From positions 1 through 10,563 of the forward strand of contig JABXHG010000203.1 of assembly GCA_013393545.1 (NCBI GenBank): a stretch of DNA of 10,563 nt, in the 5' to 3' direction. Numbering within the stretch: the first letter of the stretch is position 1; every line of letters begins with the position of its first letter. Shown here in pieces: positions 1 to 8,177 of the stretch. This stretch comes from Alteromonadaceae bacterium (GTDB lineage: Bacteria; Pseudomonadota; Gammaproteobacteria; Pseudomonadales; Oleiphilaceae). The notes beneath the pieces are model-generated. The model was not told the origin of the DNA. It was given only the letters and a program-made list of their open reading frames with translations, and made no database searches. The translations under genes and the position numbers were made by a program.

Positions 1-42
1 CGACGGGTCCTTCGCATCTTGTTCTTGCACTCGGCTTCGCAT
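1..42 (-). CDS. Possible 5' end of the next operon gene (partial)
   Basis: An ATG at 42 opens a frame that stays open to the window edge and begins MRSRVQEQDAKDPS. It forms a TAATG junction with a tiny upstream frame (MDQIT, start near 57), the kind of overlap seen elsewhere in this operon. There is no good Shine-Dalgarno and only 14 codons are visible, so it may be chance. The 77 bases between this ATG and the stop of the preceding gene hold nothing else I recognise. Confidence 0.2.
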   Translation of the reverse strand, partial: MRSRVQEQDAKDPS

Positions 43-119
43 TAGGTGATCTGATCCATTGCGGCCCTGAATCCTCTACGGTTTACGTTGGCCGTATTTT
101 CTCCGATTTTGAGACTTAT

Positions 120-1628
120 TCAGAGTCTCCCTAGCTTGTTTCGTTGAATCTTTATTTGCCGTTCAAGTGCCCAGATATGCATCTTGTAGGGTAAATCCAG
201 CGTGCTCCGGCTCAGCACGGGTTTGCCAGGAATGCCTGCCACCCCAGCTATTTTTGCTGCCAGCTTTTTCAGAAAAAATACAATTTTGTCGGTGATGTTT
301 TGCAGTTCGATTCGGGTGCGGCTCAGACCCGTCTGATGGTTCAGGTAGGCCCGGAACTGTTTGCGGAGCACTCGGTTTTTCGGTTGGTTGTAGAAGCTGA
401 TCACGGCTTTTTTACGGGTCCCGAAATCCGCACGGGCCAGCCCGGCTTCTTCCCCCATGCGCCGGGGAATGGGGCGGTCGTAGCTTCCGCCAACAGACCA
501 GGGCGCCATTTCCGGAGCATTGGACAAGCGGTTCAGGCTGGCAATCTGGGTGGCGTACATGAAGGGGATGGGAGCATTGATAAACCCGCTTTCCAGACGT
601 GCTTCCGAGAGGTTTAATCCGGATGTATCACCCCGGATGATGGCACTGTCCAGGTATTTCTCGCCCGGTGACCGGCACCAGAGCTTGTCGCCGTGATAAC
701 CCGTAAACATTATGGACGGTCGGGAATTATTCCGGATTTCCTGGTATGCGTGATAAAAGGCCAGTTCGGGTTCAGCCGGGGAGGGGCAGATGAACAGGGG
801 TTCGTCTTCCTGAATCTGGTCGGGTGTGTAGTCCAGATAACCCACCTCGATACCCAGCTTTTGTGCGATGACGGAACCATCATCGATGGCCGCGTCCGGG
901 CTGAGCCATGAAGGAATGCCTGAACTTGAACGGCGGCTGGTGAACGCTTTGGTGATTCCCAGTTCGCGTGCCAGAACGGTTGTGGCGGTTGAATCGTAGC
1001 CACGGGACAGTGTGGTATAGGCAAGCAGTGGTTTGTGCCGGGCGCTGTCTCCCGCGTTTTGCCCGATGGCCCGCAGGCTTTGGTTAAGCTCGTTGCGGTA
1101 ATGTTCGAACGTGTTGAACTCGCCACTGACACGTCGTGTCCGGCGGAAGAGGCCTTGTTGAGTGATCTCCACCGGGTGGTAAAAAAGCTGCCGGAATTCG
1201 CCGATTCTGTCGTGAATGACCGGGAAGGTCGGGTCATAGTCATTAACGCCCGCCAGGATGGCGTCTGACTGTTGTTTGTAGTTATTGGCCGGATCCGGCC
1301 TGGCGTTCAGATAGGCCATCAGGCACACGAGGCTGTTGGCGGCAAAATAGCGTTCTTCGTCCTCGGCGAGAACAAGCCGGTCCACCAATGCGGTGGAGGG
1401 TACAAGCCATACGCTGTCTGCATCCTGCCGCACGCCACTACCGAAGAAATGATCGGAGGTATGGAAGTTGCCCTGCCGAAAATCATCGTTCCAGATTCCT
1501 TCTACGATAAACCTGGGGGTGGTCTCCACATCCTGGCCGTGTATGACGCTGACTTGCAGGGTCGGTTTGTCGATGACGGCAATCCAGCCCAGGCGGGGCA
1601 GTCCTTTTTGTTCCACGGCGCTGATCAT
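120..1628 (-). CDS. Asparagine-synthase-like PP-loop protein without glutaminase domain
   Basis: This 502-residue protein carries an ATP-pyrophosphatase P-loop, SRGYDS at residues 208-213, matching SxGxDS of the asparagine synthase / NAD synthase / QueC superfamily. A second motif, TGYHGDKLW (309-317), resembles the second nucleotide or substrate loop of that fold. Known members adenylate a carboxylate (or similar group) and then transfer nitrogen or another nucleophile. The N-terminal ~190 residues do not start with Met-Cys, so glutamine hydrolysis is not expected, and any amine must come from elsewhere. No signal peptide is seen, so it is probably cytoplasmic. The ATG overlaps the stop of the upstream PP-loop gene (ATGA), implying translational coupling. 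It is the fourth gene of the run that begins with the RIFT-barrel protein. Its substrate is unknown; an envelope-glycan or amino-sugar modification is inferred from neighbours. The fold is fairly secure, the reaction is not. Confidence 0.8.
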   Translation of the reverse strand: MISAVEQKGLPRLGWIAVIDKPTLQVSVIHGQDVETTPRFIVEGIWNDDFRQGNFHTSDHFFGSGVRQDADSVWLVPSTALVDRLVLAEDEERYFAANSLVCLMAYLNARPDPANNYKQQSDAILAGVNDYDPTFPVIHDRIGEFRQLFYHPVEITQQGLFRRTRRVSGEFNTFEHYRNELNQSLRAIGQNAGDSARHKPLLAYTTLSRGYDSTATTVLARELGITKAFTSRRSSSGIPSWLSPDAAIDDGSVIAQKLGIEVGYLDYTPDQIQEDEPLFICPSPAEPELAFYHAYQEIRNNSRPSIMFTGYHGDKLWCRSPGEKYLDSAIIRGDTSGLNLSEARLESGFINAPIPFMYATQIASLNRLSNAPEMAPWSVGGSYDRPIPRRMGEEAGLARADFGTRKKAVISFYNQPKNRVLRKQFRAYLNHQTGLSRTRIELQNITDKIVFFLKKLAAKIAGVAGIPGKPVLSRSTLDLPYKMHIWALERQIKIQRNKLGRL

Positions 1629-3352
1629 GGCTGCATCCCTTGCACGGTCGCTGAACGGTTCAGGTAATGGTCGACGGTTTTGATCTTGCAGATCATGTCG
1701 AGTGTGGAGCCGGCATCGATACCGTTGGCGGGATTGGCCTCCACGGCTGCATGCATTCTGTTTTTGTCCCAGATGTCTGCTTCAAGGCTGTCGATCAGGT
1801 CATGAAGAAGCCTGCCTTCGTACAGGTGGTCATAATTAAACCAGCCCAATCCTGGTTTTTGCTTTCCTGGCATTTTCGAAGCGGTTTCACGGGCAATTCG
1901 AGCGGCGCGGGATAATTCCTGGATGAGTATCGGGTAGCGGGCCGGAACCAGCGTGGCGGCCATGGACTCGTTCAGTAATGCCGGTTTATTGGCTTTCAGT
2001 ATTTTCTGGTTGGCACGGTTGTGGACGCGTTCGGTAAAGGGGAGGCCGCGAGTTAAATCAACCAGCTTAGAGTTGGCGAAGGGGAGGGTATAGCCGACGG
2101 AGCCGGACGCCGCATGCGCCTGTTTAAGAATGTACTGGCGGGCCCTGTGGTGCATGTTGAAATTCTCCAGAGCCTGCTGCCAGTCACCGAATATTCGGTA
2201 GTGCTCTTCTATGGCGTTTGTGGTCCGTTGCCGTGTTTCATTGCGATAGGTGTCGAGCATGGTCTGGCCTTGCGACGAGACAAACCAGTGGCTGGCCGGT
2301 GGAGTGCAATAACGTTCGATGCCCTGACGAATGTGGTGCTCACTTATTAACCGGTCACTGAACAGCAGCATGGAGGCCGAGAGCTTGTGCGCCCGGGAGC
2401 CCCAACTCATCAACCCGTAATGCCCTCCCAGAAGTTCGCCCAGAACGCCACTCATGATGGGGGCGTTTTTCCATTGCCGGATATTGCGTGCCGCCAGAAA
2501 CCAGATAGGGAACACAGCGGACCCCAGCTCTTCGAGCATTTGTTCGATCAGTTCGACCGTGATGGGGCTCTGGCGCACATCAACGAACAGGTGATCCAGT
2601 CTCTGCCTGCCGGTCAGTTTTCTGGCCAATTCAACTTCCCGGCTGGAGAGGTCGCCGTGGGTATAGGCGCCCGCCAGATTGTCGCTGCCACCCAGCAGCA
2701 AGGTGCGCGAGTCCCAGCCCGCCGACATCATGATGACCGATTTGGGCGTTGCCGATAGTTTGTTTAACAGGCAGTCGGCAATGTCAGCCAGCAACACGTT
2801 GGCCGGTTGATTGGCTTCTTCCAGAAGCCCGGTTGAGATGCGTTCGCTTGTGATTTCTAAATGGGCTGTCTGCGAGGTTTCTGCCCGGATGATCAGTCGA
2901 GTGTCCGGTTCGGTCTGGTGGATGTCATTAAAAAACGTGGCCCGGTTGACGGTGTAACCGGTATGCAGATATTGCTGAACGGACGGCCAGTCGATGGTGT
3001 CTGTCTGTGTGAGCAGGTTTTCCTTGCGATTGGACAGCAGCACCCGGTGTTGTTCCTGCTTCCAGTAAACCATGGCTGTCCCCAGCCGGTCGCTTTCCAC
3101 ACTCAGGACCCGGTCCCGGGCTGAAAAGTGGATGCGGGTACCGGCGGGCTGTATTTCGGCGCGGGTGTGCTGGTTTTTAAGCGGGTGGCATTCGCCCAGA
3201 AATACCCGAAATCCATCGCCGAATTCTGTTTGCATGAAATTCGGGTTGAGTTGTCTGGTGTACAGTTCGACGCTAGCGTCATGGTAAGCCGGCGATTGGC
3301 CGGACAGCGCCATTGGCTGGCCGATCACGATGAGGAAGGAGTTGGCCATCAT
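1625..3352 (-). CDS. Asparagine synthase-like protein, degenerate class II amidotransferase domain
   Basis: The 575-residue product has an AsnB-like layout. Residues about 1-170 resemble a class II glutaminase (Ntn) domain, including SDRLGTAMVYW near 87-97, which recalls the DxxGxxPLYY segment of AsnB. The catalytic N-terminal cysteine is absent: the protein begins MMANSF. The synthetase half has the PP-loop SAGWDSR at 210-216 and a later GVLGELLGG at 302-310, equivalent to the GDGGDELFGG loop. By family it should activate a carboxylate with ATP. The lost cysteine suggests free ammonia, another amine donor, or a non-amidating role. Related amidotransferase-like proteins are common in exosortase/exopolysaccharide loci. 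The start at 3352 overlaps the acyltransferase stop by ATGA, with a GGGAG stretch about 10 nt upstream; a second ATG follows at once at 3349. The downstream gene is a second, more divergent PP-loop protein, so the two may work as a pair. Confidence 0.85.
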   Translation of the reverse strand: MMANSFLIVIGQPMALSGQSPAYHDASVELYTRQLNPNFMQTEFGDGFRVFLGECHPLKNQHTRAEIQPAGTRIHFSARDRVLSVESDRLGTAMVYWKQEQHRVLLSNRKENLLTQTDTIDWPSVQQYLHTGYTVNRATFFNDIHQTEPDTRLIIRAETSQTAHLEITSERISTGLLEEANQPANVLLADIADCLLNKLSATPKSVIMMSAGWDSRTLLLGGSDNLAGAYTHGDLSSREVELARKLTGRQRLDHLFVDVRQSPITVELIEQMLEELGSAVFPIWFLAARNIRQWKNAPIMSGVLGELLGGHYGLMSWGSRAHKLSASMLLFSDRLISEHHIRQGIERYCTPPASHWFVSSQGQTMLDTYRNETRQRTTNAIEEHYRIFGDWQQALENFNMHHRARQYILKQAHAASGSVGYTLPFANSKLVDLTRGLPFTERVHNRANQKILKANKPALLNESMAATLVPARYPILIQELSRAARIARETASKMPGKQKPGLGWFNYDHLYEGRLLHDLIDSLEADIWDKNRMHAAVEANPANGIDAGSTLDMICKIKTVDHYLNRSATVQGMQP

Positions 3353-3957
3353 CCCTTTGATTCTCCCTCGTTGCGCGTTTTCAGCAGGCGGGCAGGATTG
3401 CCGCCGGCAATGCTCCAGGGCTGCTCAAGCTCCTGTGTGTAAACGCTGCCGGCGGCGATAATGCAGTGGTCCGGCACGCCCGCCATCACGATGGCTCCGT
3501 TACCAATCCAACAGTCTTCGCCCACGGTAATTTTCTCGAACGAGCCGCCCTGTTCCTTGATGGGCGCGTCCTGCCGATTGAAATTGTGCTGGCCCTTGCC
3601 GCTGAGTATGTGCACGCCGCTGCCAAGCAGGGTATTGGCCTTGATTCGGCACTTGCCGATGTTGCCCTGCGGGCCAATGTAAACACCTTTGCCTATGGTG
3701 GTGTCGCGGTGGGAAAACACGGTCAGAAAACCGATGGAAATATCGTCAGACGTTTCCGGGCAGGCCAGCCGGTAAAAAGCGGCCCGGAGATAAATGCCGG
3801 CCTTGCCGGGAATCAGGCTTAAAAGCTGGGAACAGGTCTGGAAGGTGCTGTCAGGGTTACATGGAATGCTGATCAGGCGGTACAACAGGTACAGTGGCAA
3901 TGTGAGCGCCAGAAACACCATTTTTATCGTGGTTTTCACTTTTTCACGAGTGGTCAT
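3349..3957 (-). CDS. Hexapeptide-repeat (left-handed beta-helix) O-acyltransferase
   Basis: This 202-residue protein belongs to the CysE/LacA/NodL-like hexapeptide transferase group, which uses acetyl-CoA or another acyl-CoA to acylate sugars. A hydrophobic N-terminal segment (about 12-30) may associate with the membrane. Imperfect [IV]GxxxxI-type turns span about 74-172. GVHILSGKGQHNF (114-126) supplies the likely catalytic His124, and GEDCWIGNGAIVMAGV (146-161) and GNPARLLKT (186-194) are typical of the family's C-terminal part. I chose the ATG at 3957: it forms a TAATG junction with the upstream stop and has AAGGA about 10 nt before it. An in-frame ATG at 3984 would add nine residues but lies inside the upstream gene with no clear ribosome site. 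Between a carbohydrate-active protein and two PP-loop enzymes, it probably acetylates a polysaccharide or its precursor. That substrate is inferred. Confidence 0.88.
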   Translation of the reverse strand: MTTREKVKTTIKMVFLALTLPLYLLYRLISIPCNPDSTFQTCSQLLSLIPGKAGIYLRAAFYRLACPETSDDISIGFLTVFSHRDTTIGKGVYIGPQGNIGKCRIKANTLLGSGVHILSGKGQHNFNRQDAPIKEQGGSFEKITVGEDCWIGNGAIVMAGVPDHCIIAAGSVYTQELEQPWSIAGGNPARLLKTRNEGESKG

Positions 3958-6608
3958 TATCGTTCCATCCTTGTCGATAGCCATTTCTGTTCTTTGGTCA
4001 GCGTGAATCCCCGCACCCCTTTGGCCAGCCTGCCAGTGATCCGCGCCAGCAAGGCAGCCCAGGTTAGATCCGGTTTTGCTGTATGCCGCCGGGTGCTGTC
4101 CGGTGCCGTCCCGATGTCTCCCAGGGCCTGTATTTCGGGCTGTGATGTTCTGTGCTGCATGCTTGCTGGATGGGGGCCGTAATTCTGCAGAAGAATCACC
4201 TGAACGCGGGTCAACGTCCGCTCGGGGCTGAGTGCCAGTGTGCGCAGTACGTAGTGATAAAACTCGTCTGCCTTGCTCCGGTATTGCTGGGCCAGTGCGG
4301 GGTCGTGATGCATTGCCTGATAAAGAACCATCGCCTTGCGAATATCCTGGGCAGCCCAGGTGTGGTTGGCGAACTCAAGTTCCTCGGCCTTCTCCAGAAA
4401 CGGCTGTTCATTGGCAAGCATCCAGCGGGTGTAATGAGCCAGCGATTCACGGGCGTGATGCCAGGAAGTGTCTCGGCAGCCGGCTTCTTCCTTGATTAAC
4501 AGGAAGCGCGAGATGGCTGCGAGTAAAACCAGGTAAGACCAACCACTTTCGGCGTTTAACAGGTTTCTGTCGCTGATCCTGTCCTGTGGGTGGATGGTGC
4601 CCCGGATTACGGTTTCAGCCTGGGCCAGCCAGTTTCCATCCGGTTCCAACAGATGGGCGTCCAGCAATGTGTTGAGGTAATTGCCGGTACCCCGGTTGAA
4701 CAGGTAAACATGATGGCTTTGCCGGTGACCTCTGGTCAGTAATGCGCGGGCCCTGGGCAGGTCGCGCCGGGCAATGCGCAGCAGTTGTTCAATAAGAGAA
4801 CCACTACCCTCGTGCAGTGCGGTTACCCAGGTGGCGAGATCCAGCACTGCCTGTCGGGATGTGGCATTGCCGGTCAGCAGATGATGGTAGAGCAGGCCGG
4901 TGGTGTAACAGTGTTCTTCGGCCGGCCCGCCGCCGGTCTGCCCCGGCGTACTGCTTGTGCGGTTATGCCTGCTAAAGGTGCGGTGAGTTGCTGTGTGGGC
5001 CGGCAGGTAGTGGTCGGTGTGCCAGAACAGCCCGTGATTGTATTCGGCGCGGTCCTGGTCTGTGTGGTAGATATCGATATCCACCACGTGCCGGGCCAGA
5101 TCGTCCATCAGCTCGAACCAGCGCGGGTCGCCGCTCAGGGCGAATTGGCGGGCGAAGCCGTAGATGGGGTCGTACTGATTATTGTAATGAGAAATGAACG
5201 GCGGAGCTTCCGGCGGCAGGTATAGGCTTTCATGGTCGGCGAACAGGTCGCCGAAGTTGCGCCAGCCGTATTCGTCGATGGCTTCGCGTTTGGCGAAGAA
5301 ATTGTTGTCGCCATCCAGCCCTTCGCGGATCAGAGAATCCAGGCCCTTGTCCTGGGCGTTGTGGGTATTGTTGTGCGGGGCGTTGGCGGTAAACCAGGGG
5401 AAGGCGTCGGCACGTTGATAAACCTCTGCCGCCAGTGTTGGCACGATTGGCCGGTAAGCCCAGCGGATGTCCGGGGTTGTTGTGCCGTGCTGATACAGGC
5501 AGCGCAGGGTTTTTCGCTCTCCGCCTTGCAGCTCGTAAACCGCGTTGTCCGGCTGGCGGGGAAACAGGCCGGCGACCGCCTGCCCCTGGTCGGCATGGCT
5601 GCTGTAGCCGAGGCTGCTGGGGAAATTCTGCCAGAAACCGGGCATGGCGATGTGCAGGTGGCTGTCAGTACCGAGCGAGAGGACCGGGTTGCTGCGCTTG
5701 CCGGTCAATGGCGCTTCATTGCCGATACGGAGTTGGTAACCGGGAAAGTGCGTGGTGAGTTTTCCGTTTTTATCCTGGTGATTGACGCTGTCCCAGTTTT
5801 CCCCGCCGCTGGAGTCCTGGTATGCCAGTAGTTCTGACGATTGATGGAAGCTTTGCCCGCTTGCCAGCACGTCGGGGTTGAGGCAGGCCTGCGCGCCCGG
5901 CAAGTCGGTGATCAGCTCCAGGCTTTGAAAATACACCGAACCCTCGTCGCCCAGGTCCCACAAACCACCGCGATGCCGGGCCCGGTCAGGGTTGTGGGTT
6001 TGCATTGCCACGTCCAGCAGGCCGCTGGCGTGGTACAGGGTCAGCGTGCAGCGAAACCGGCACAGCCGCTTTTCCGCAGGCGTGCGCCAGGTGCCAGTCA
6101 GCACCGAGCGGGTGGTAACGGCGCCGTTCTTCTCAACCCTCCAGTCAGAATCGGCCACGGCATAACAGGGCTGACCGTCCCCGGTTACCAGCCGGGCGTG
6201 GGTCGTCGCCTGCATTTGGTCGTCCAGGTGTTGCCAGCTCAGTGCCCCGGCATGTAGCAACAGGCCGCTTTCACCGCCAATCAGAAGCCCCTCCGCCCGG
6301 GTATCAAGGCTGGCGGGCCGGGCCCTGAGGTAAGCGGCATCAACAGCCCGGGTTAGCGCATAAACGCGGCTTTGGCCGGCGGTGAGTGTGATTTGCGCTT
6401 CCACCTGTAGCCAGCGAATGCTGCCATCCGGCCAGTAACACAGAGGCGTAAAATCCGCTGACAGGTGTTTGCCGGTGTCGTCTGCCAGCAGTTGCAGGTC
6501 GGTGGTGTCCGTCAGCTGATTTTGGGCGAAGGGAACGCCCATGCTGATTGGCTCGCCGGCTCGGGCAAGACCGCAGGTTTCTTTCAGGTGAATAGCGACA
6601 GGTTCCAT
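3957..6608 (-). CDS. PcRGLX/YetA-like RIFT-barrel, alpha-toroid carbohydrate-active protein
   Basis: This is an 883-residue protein. Its first ~95 residues, with GVPFAQNQL (24-32) and the hallmark YWPDGSIRWLQVE (58-70), match the N-terminal RIFT-barrel domain of the PcRGLX/YetA family (PL26-type exo-rhamnogalacturonan lyases and relatives). A beta-sandwich-like region follows (about 100-390). The C-terminal part (about 400-850) is helical with many aromatic and His residues, as expected of an (alpha/alpha) toroid. A His-rich cluster around EYNHGLFWHTDHY (522-534), with His538 and GGGPAEEHC (559-567), is the best candidate active site. No signal peptide is present at the chosen ATG, and a TGA lies seven codons upstream in frame, so a longer secreted form from further upstream is excluded. 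Shine-Dalgarno support is weak. It starts a run of four overlapping genes and lies 88 nt after the exosortase stop. It could cleave, trim or bind a uronic-acid-containing glycan; specificity cannot be read here. Confidence 0.82.
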   Translation of the reverse strand: MEPVAIHLKETCGLARAGEPISMGVPFAQNQLTDTTDLQLLADDTGKHLSADFTPLCYWPDGSIRWLQVEAQITLTAGQSRVYALTRAVDAAYLRARPASLDTRAEGLLIGGESGLLLHAGALSWQHLDDQMQATTHARLVTGDGQPCYAVADSDWRVEKNGAVTTRSVLTGTWRTPAEKRLCRFRCTLTLYHASGLLDVAMQTHNPDRARHRGGLWDLGDEGSVYFQSLELITDLPGAQACLNPDVLASGQSFHQSSELLAYQDSSGGENWDSVNHQDKNGKLTTHFPGYQLRIGNEAPLTGKRSNPVLSLGTDSHLHIAMPGFWQNFPSSLGYSSHADQGQAVAGLFPRQPDNAVYELQGGERKTLRCLYQHGTTTPDIRWAYRPIVPTLAAEVYQRADAFPWFTANAPHNNTHNAQDKGLDSLIREGLDGDNNFFAKREAIDEYGWRNFGDLFADHESLYLPPEAPPFISHYNNQYDPIYGFARQFALSGDPRWFELMDDLARHVVDIDIYHTDQDRAEYNHGLFWHTDHYLPAHTATHRTFSRHNRTSSTPGQTGGGPAEEHCYTTGLLYHHLLTGNATSRQAVLDLATWVTALHEGSGSLIEQLLRIARRDLPRARALLTRGHRQSHHVYLFNRGTGNYLNTLLDAHLLEPDGNWLAQAETVIRGTIHPQDRISDRNLLNAESGWSYLVLLAAISRFLLIKEEAGCRDTSWHHARESLAHYTRWMLANEQPFLEKAEELEFANHTWAAQDIRKAMVLYQAMHHDPALAQQYRSKADEFYHYVLRTLALSPERTLTRVQVILLQNYGPHPASMQHRTSQPEIQALGDIGTAPDSTRRHTAKPDLTWAALLARITGRLAKGVRGFTLTKEQKWLSTRMER

Positions 6609-6676
6609 GGTTTCTCGACAGCCCGTTACTCAATTCCTTCTGACGAATCAAGCATAGCTGCAAAAGCTGATAACAT

Positions 6677-6697
6677 AAAGTTACACAATGTAACTTT
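6677..6697 (-). terminator. AT-rich dyad just after the exosortase stop, possible weak terminator
   Basis: A perfect 9-bp inverted repeat (AAAGTTACA / TGTAACTTT) with a 3-base loop overlaps the exosortase TAA stop. On the minus strand it is followed by ATGTTATC, not a clean U tract, and the stem is AT-rich, so termination would be leaky. It could also be a protein-binding operator for the downstream four-gene run. It lies in the only sizeable gap (88 nt) between the exosortase and the glycan operon. I see no convincing sigma-70 promoter there. Confidence 0.4.
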
Positions 6698-8118
6698 TAG
6701 CGGGTGGGCTCCAGGCGCAATGACTGGCGTTTAAGGTTGATGGATTGGATGGCTTCATTGCAGCTCAGGGGAGCGCATTCGGCCATCAGCGTCACCAGTG
6801 CAAACCGGCTTTCACCGCTAAAAGTGGCGGGGATCTGAAGCAGTTTTGCACGGCGGTAGCTGTTGGCCTGGTAGCTGCCAACGCGGTACCACTGAAGCAG
6901 CGCAACCTGGCGGCGGCTAGTCAGATGCTGATAGACGTTTACGTTGCCGGAAACCGTTGTCCGGACCCAGTTGTCTCGCTCAATGAGTGGTGGAATATAG
7001 GGCACGAGTTTCTCCCGGGAACTCGATGTCTCTGCTTTTTGGGCCAGTGAAATCCAGACTTTGTCCGGTGTTTGCCAGACCTGGTGTGTCAGGGTTTCGG
7101 GCACCATCAACGGTATGGGTAAATCGTCCGGCCTGGTGGATTGAGAATGAATGGCTTCGGGCTGCCAGGTTCGCGCATTGGCGGTACCTGGCTGAATCGC
7201 GGCCAGAGCCAGCGGTCCGATGATAAAAGCCGCAAGCACCGCAGCCATGCCACTGGTGGACCATTTCACAACCGGAGCTGATGTTGTAGGCCTGCGAATG
7301 GCCGGAGACAGGTACAGGGCCGGAAGAATAAACGCGGCGAAAATAGCCCAGCCCATCAGCTCATGATCGGTGAGAAGGCTGCTTTGCATTTGTGTCTGGT
7401 AGCCCAGCAACACCAAAATGAAAATGCGAACCCAGTTGGCCAGCAGAGCGAGGGCAATACCGATAGTGAGGGCCGTCAACCAGCCACGCCAGCGATAGTC
7501 GTTGAGAATGGAAATCATCATGGCCAGCAGGATCGATATGGCGAAATAACGGATGCCAGAGCATCCGTCTGCAATCACCAGGCGGCCGTAGGGCAGGGTG
7601 ATGCTGGAGCCTTCGATAACAGCGGTCATGCCGAACCATTGAACCCATTGCCCGACAACGGCGGAGGCAATCCGGACAAGCGTTGGTATGAAATCTGCCC
7701 ATACCGGCAGTGAGAGGGACAGCAACAGGATATAGGGTGAAAATGCCCGCGCTGCCTGCCAGCCTCGCAGGCTCCAGGTAACGGCGATGAGCCCTACTGG
7801 CAGCAACAAGTAACTCAGTGTGTCAATCCGCACCAGTTCCACCAGTGCCCAGGCAAGAGTCACCATGAGAAGAAACAGAACACCGGCCAGATTGTGGTTG
7901 CGTGATTCGTGGTCTGCCTGACTGATAACGGGAGGATGGTAGAGCAGTAATCCGAGAAACAGCAGCCCGGTTACCAGGCCGTGCGCCAGAACCTGTTCAA
8001 ACTGCAGCCATTGGCCGAACAAACGGAACCATGTGGGATAAAACAACAGAAGCCCCGGCAGCACCATTGCAAGCCAGGGCAGGGATTGGGGCAGATTATC
8101 GAGCGTCTTCCTTAACAT
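6697..8118 (-). CDS. Exosortase with fused EpsI-like C-terminal domain
   Basis: The 473-residue protein is a multi-pass inner-membrane cysteine transpeptidase-like enzyme that processes PEP-CTERM proteins at the C-terminus. Residues 1-275 contain about eight hydrophobic helices with the full exosortase triad: Cys186 in ADGCSGIRY (183-191), Arg231 in NWVRIF (228-233) and His252 in TDHELMGW (250-257). A further membrane helix (about 289-308) leads to a periplasmic domain (about 315-470) resembling EpsI/DUF3485, with the segment LLQWYRVGSYQANSYRRAKLL. In many exosortase loci EpsI is a separate gene; fusion is known in some subclasses (for example the XrtD type), but I cannot assign the subclass. 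It lies 59 nt below the PEP-CTERM gene, its presumed substrate. The ATG at 8118 lacks a visible Shine-Dalgarno and follows a strong hairpin, suggesting low expression or dependence on upstream translation. The family call is secure. Confidence 0.95.
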   Translation of the reverse strand: MLRKTLDNLPQSLPWLAMVLPGLLLFYPTWFRLFGQWLQFEQVLAHGLVTGLLFLGLLLYHPPVISQADHESRNHNLAGVLFLLMVTLAWALVELVRIDTLSYLLLPVGLIAVTWSLRGWQAARAFSPYILLLSLSLPVWADFIPTLVRIASAVVGQWVQWFGMTAVIEGSSITLPYGRLVIADGCSGIRYFAISILLAMMISILNDYRWRGWLTALTIGIALALLANWVRIFILVLLGYQTQMQSSLLTDHELMGWAIFAAFILPALYLSPAIRRPTTSAPVVKWSTSGMAAVLAAFIIGPLALAAIQPGTANARTWQPEAIHSQSTRPDDLPIPLMVPETLTHQVWQTPDKVWISLAQKAETSSSREKLVPYIPPLIERDNWVRTTVSGNVNVYQHLTSRRQVALLQWYRVGSYQANSYRRAKLLQIPATFSGESRFALVTLMAECAPLSCNEAIQSINLKRQSLRLEPTR

Positions 8119-8128
8119 GTGAGTTAAG
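8111..8128 (-). promoter_or_regulatory. Small dyad enclosing the exosortase start codon
   Basis: CTTAAC and GTTAAG (6 bp) flank a 6-base loop. The start codon at 8118-8116 lies partly in the loop and partly in the stem. The 20 nt before the ATG contain no purine-rich Shine-Dalgarno. Together with the larger hairpin beside it, this could limit ribosome entry. The stem is weak, so the effect is speculative. Confidence 0.35.
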
Positions 8129-8130
8129 CT

Positions 8131-8174
8131 TTTAACCCCGGGGAGCGGGCTGCGCCGCTTCCCCCGGGGTTAAA
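8131..8174 (-). terminator. Strong GC-rich hairpin between PEP-CTERM and exosortase genes
   Basis: A perfect 13-bp outer stem (TTTAACCCCGGGG pairing with CCCCGGGGTTAAA) continues after a 2-nt bulge into an inner AGCGG/CCGCT stem with a 6-nt loop. It begins 3 nt after the PEP-CTERM stop. On the minus strand the 3' side reads GGGGTTAAAAGC, so there is no real U tract, and partial termination or an RNA-stability barrier is more likely than full termination. Such a barrier would give much PEP-CTERM mRNA and little exosortase mRNA. Confidence 0.65.
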
Positions 8175-8177
8175 CCA

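Noticed and set aside
111..129. GAGACT/AGTCTC hairpin at the end of the last PP-loop gene as a terminator
   Set aside because: The 6-bp stem overlaps the stop codon and is followed by AAAATC, not a U tract; probably chance.
3958..3984. Upstream ATG at 3984 for the acyltransferase
   Set aside because: It lies inside the preceding gene without a ribosome site; the ATG at 3957 has AAGGA and a TAATG junction.
5232..5831. Long plus-strand open frame of 199 codons inside the RIFT-barrel gene
   Set aside because: It lies wholly antisense to a protein with clear family motifs, has no family features of its own, and is a typical shadow frame in GC-rich DNA.
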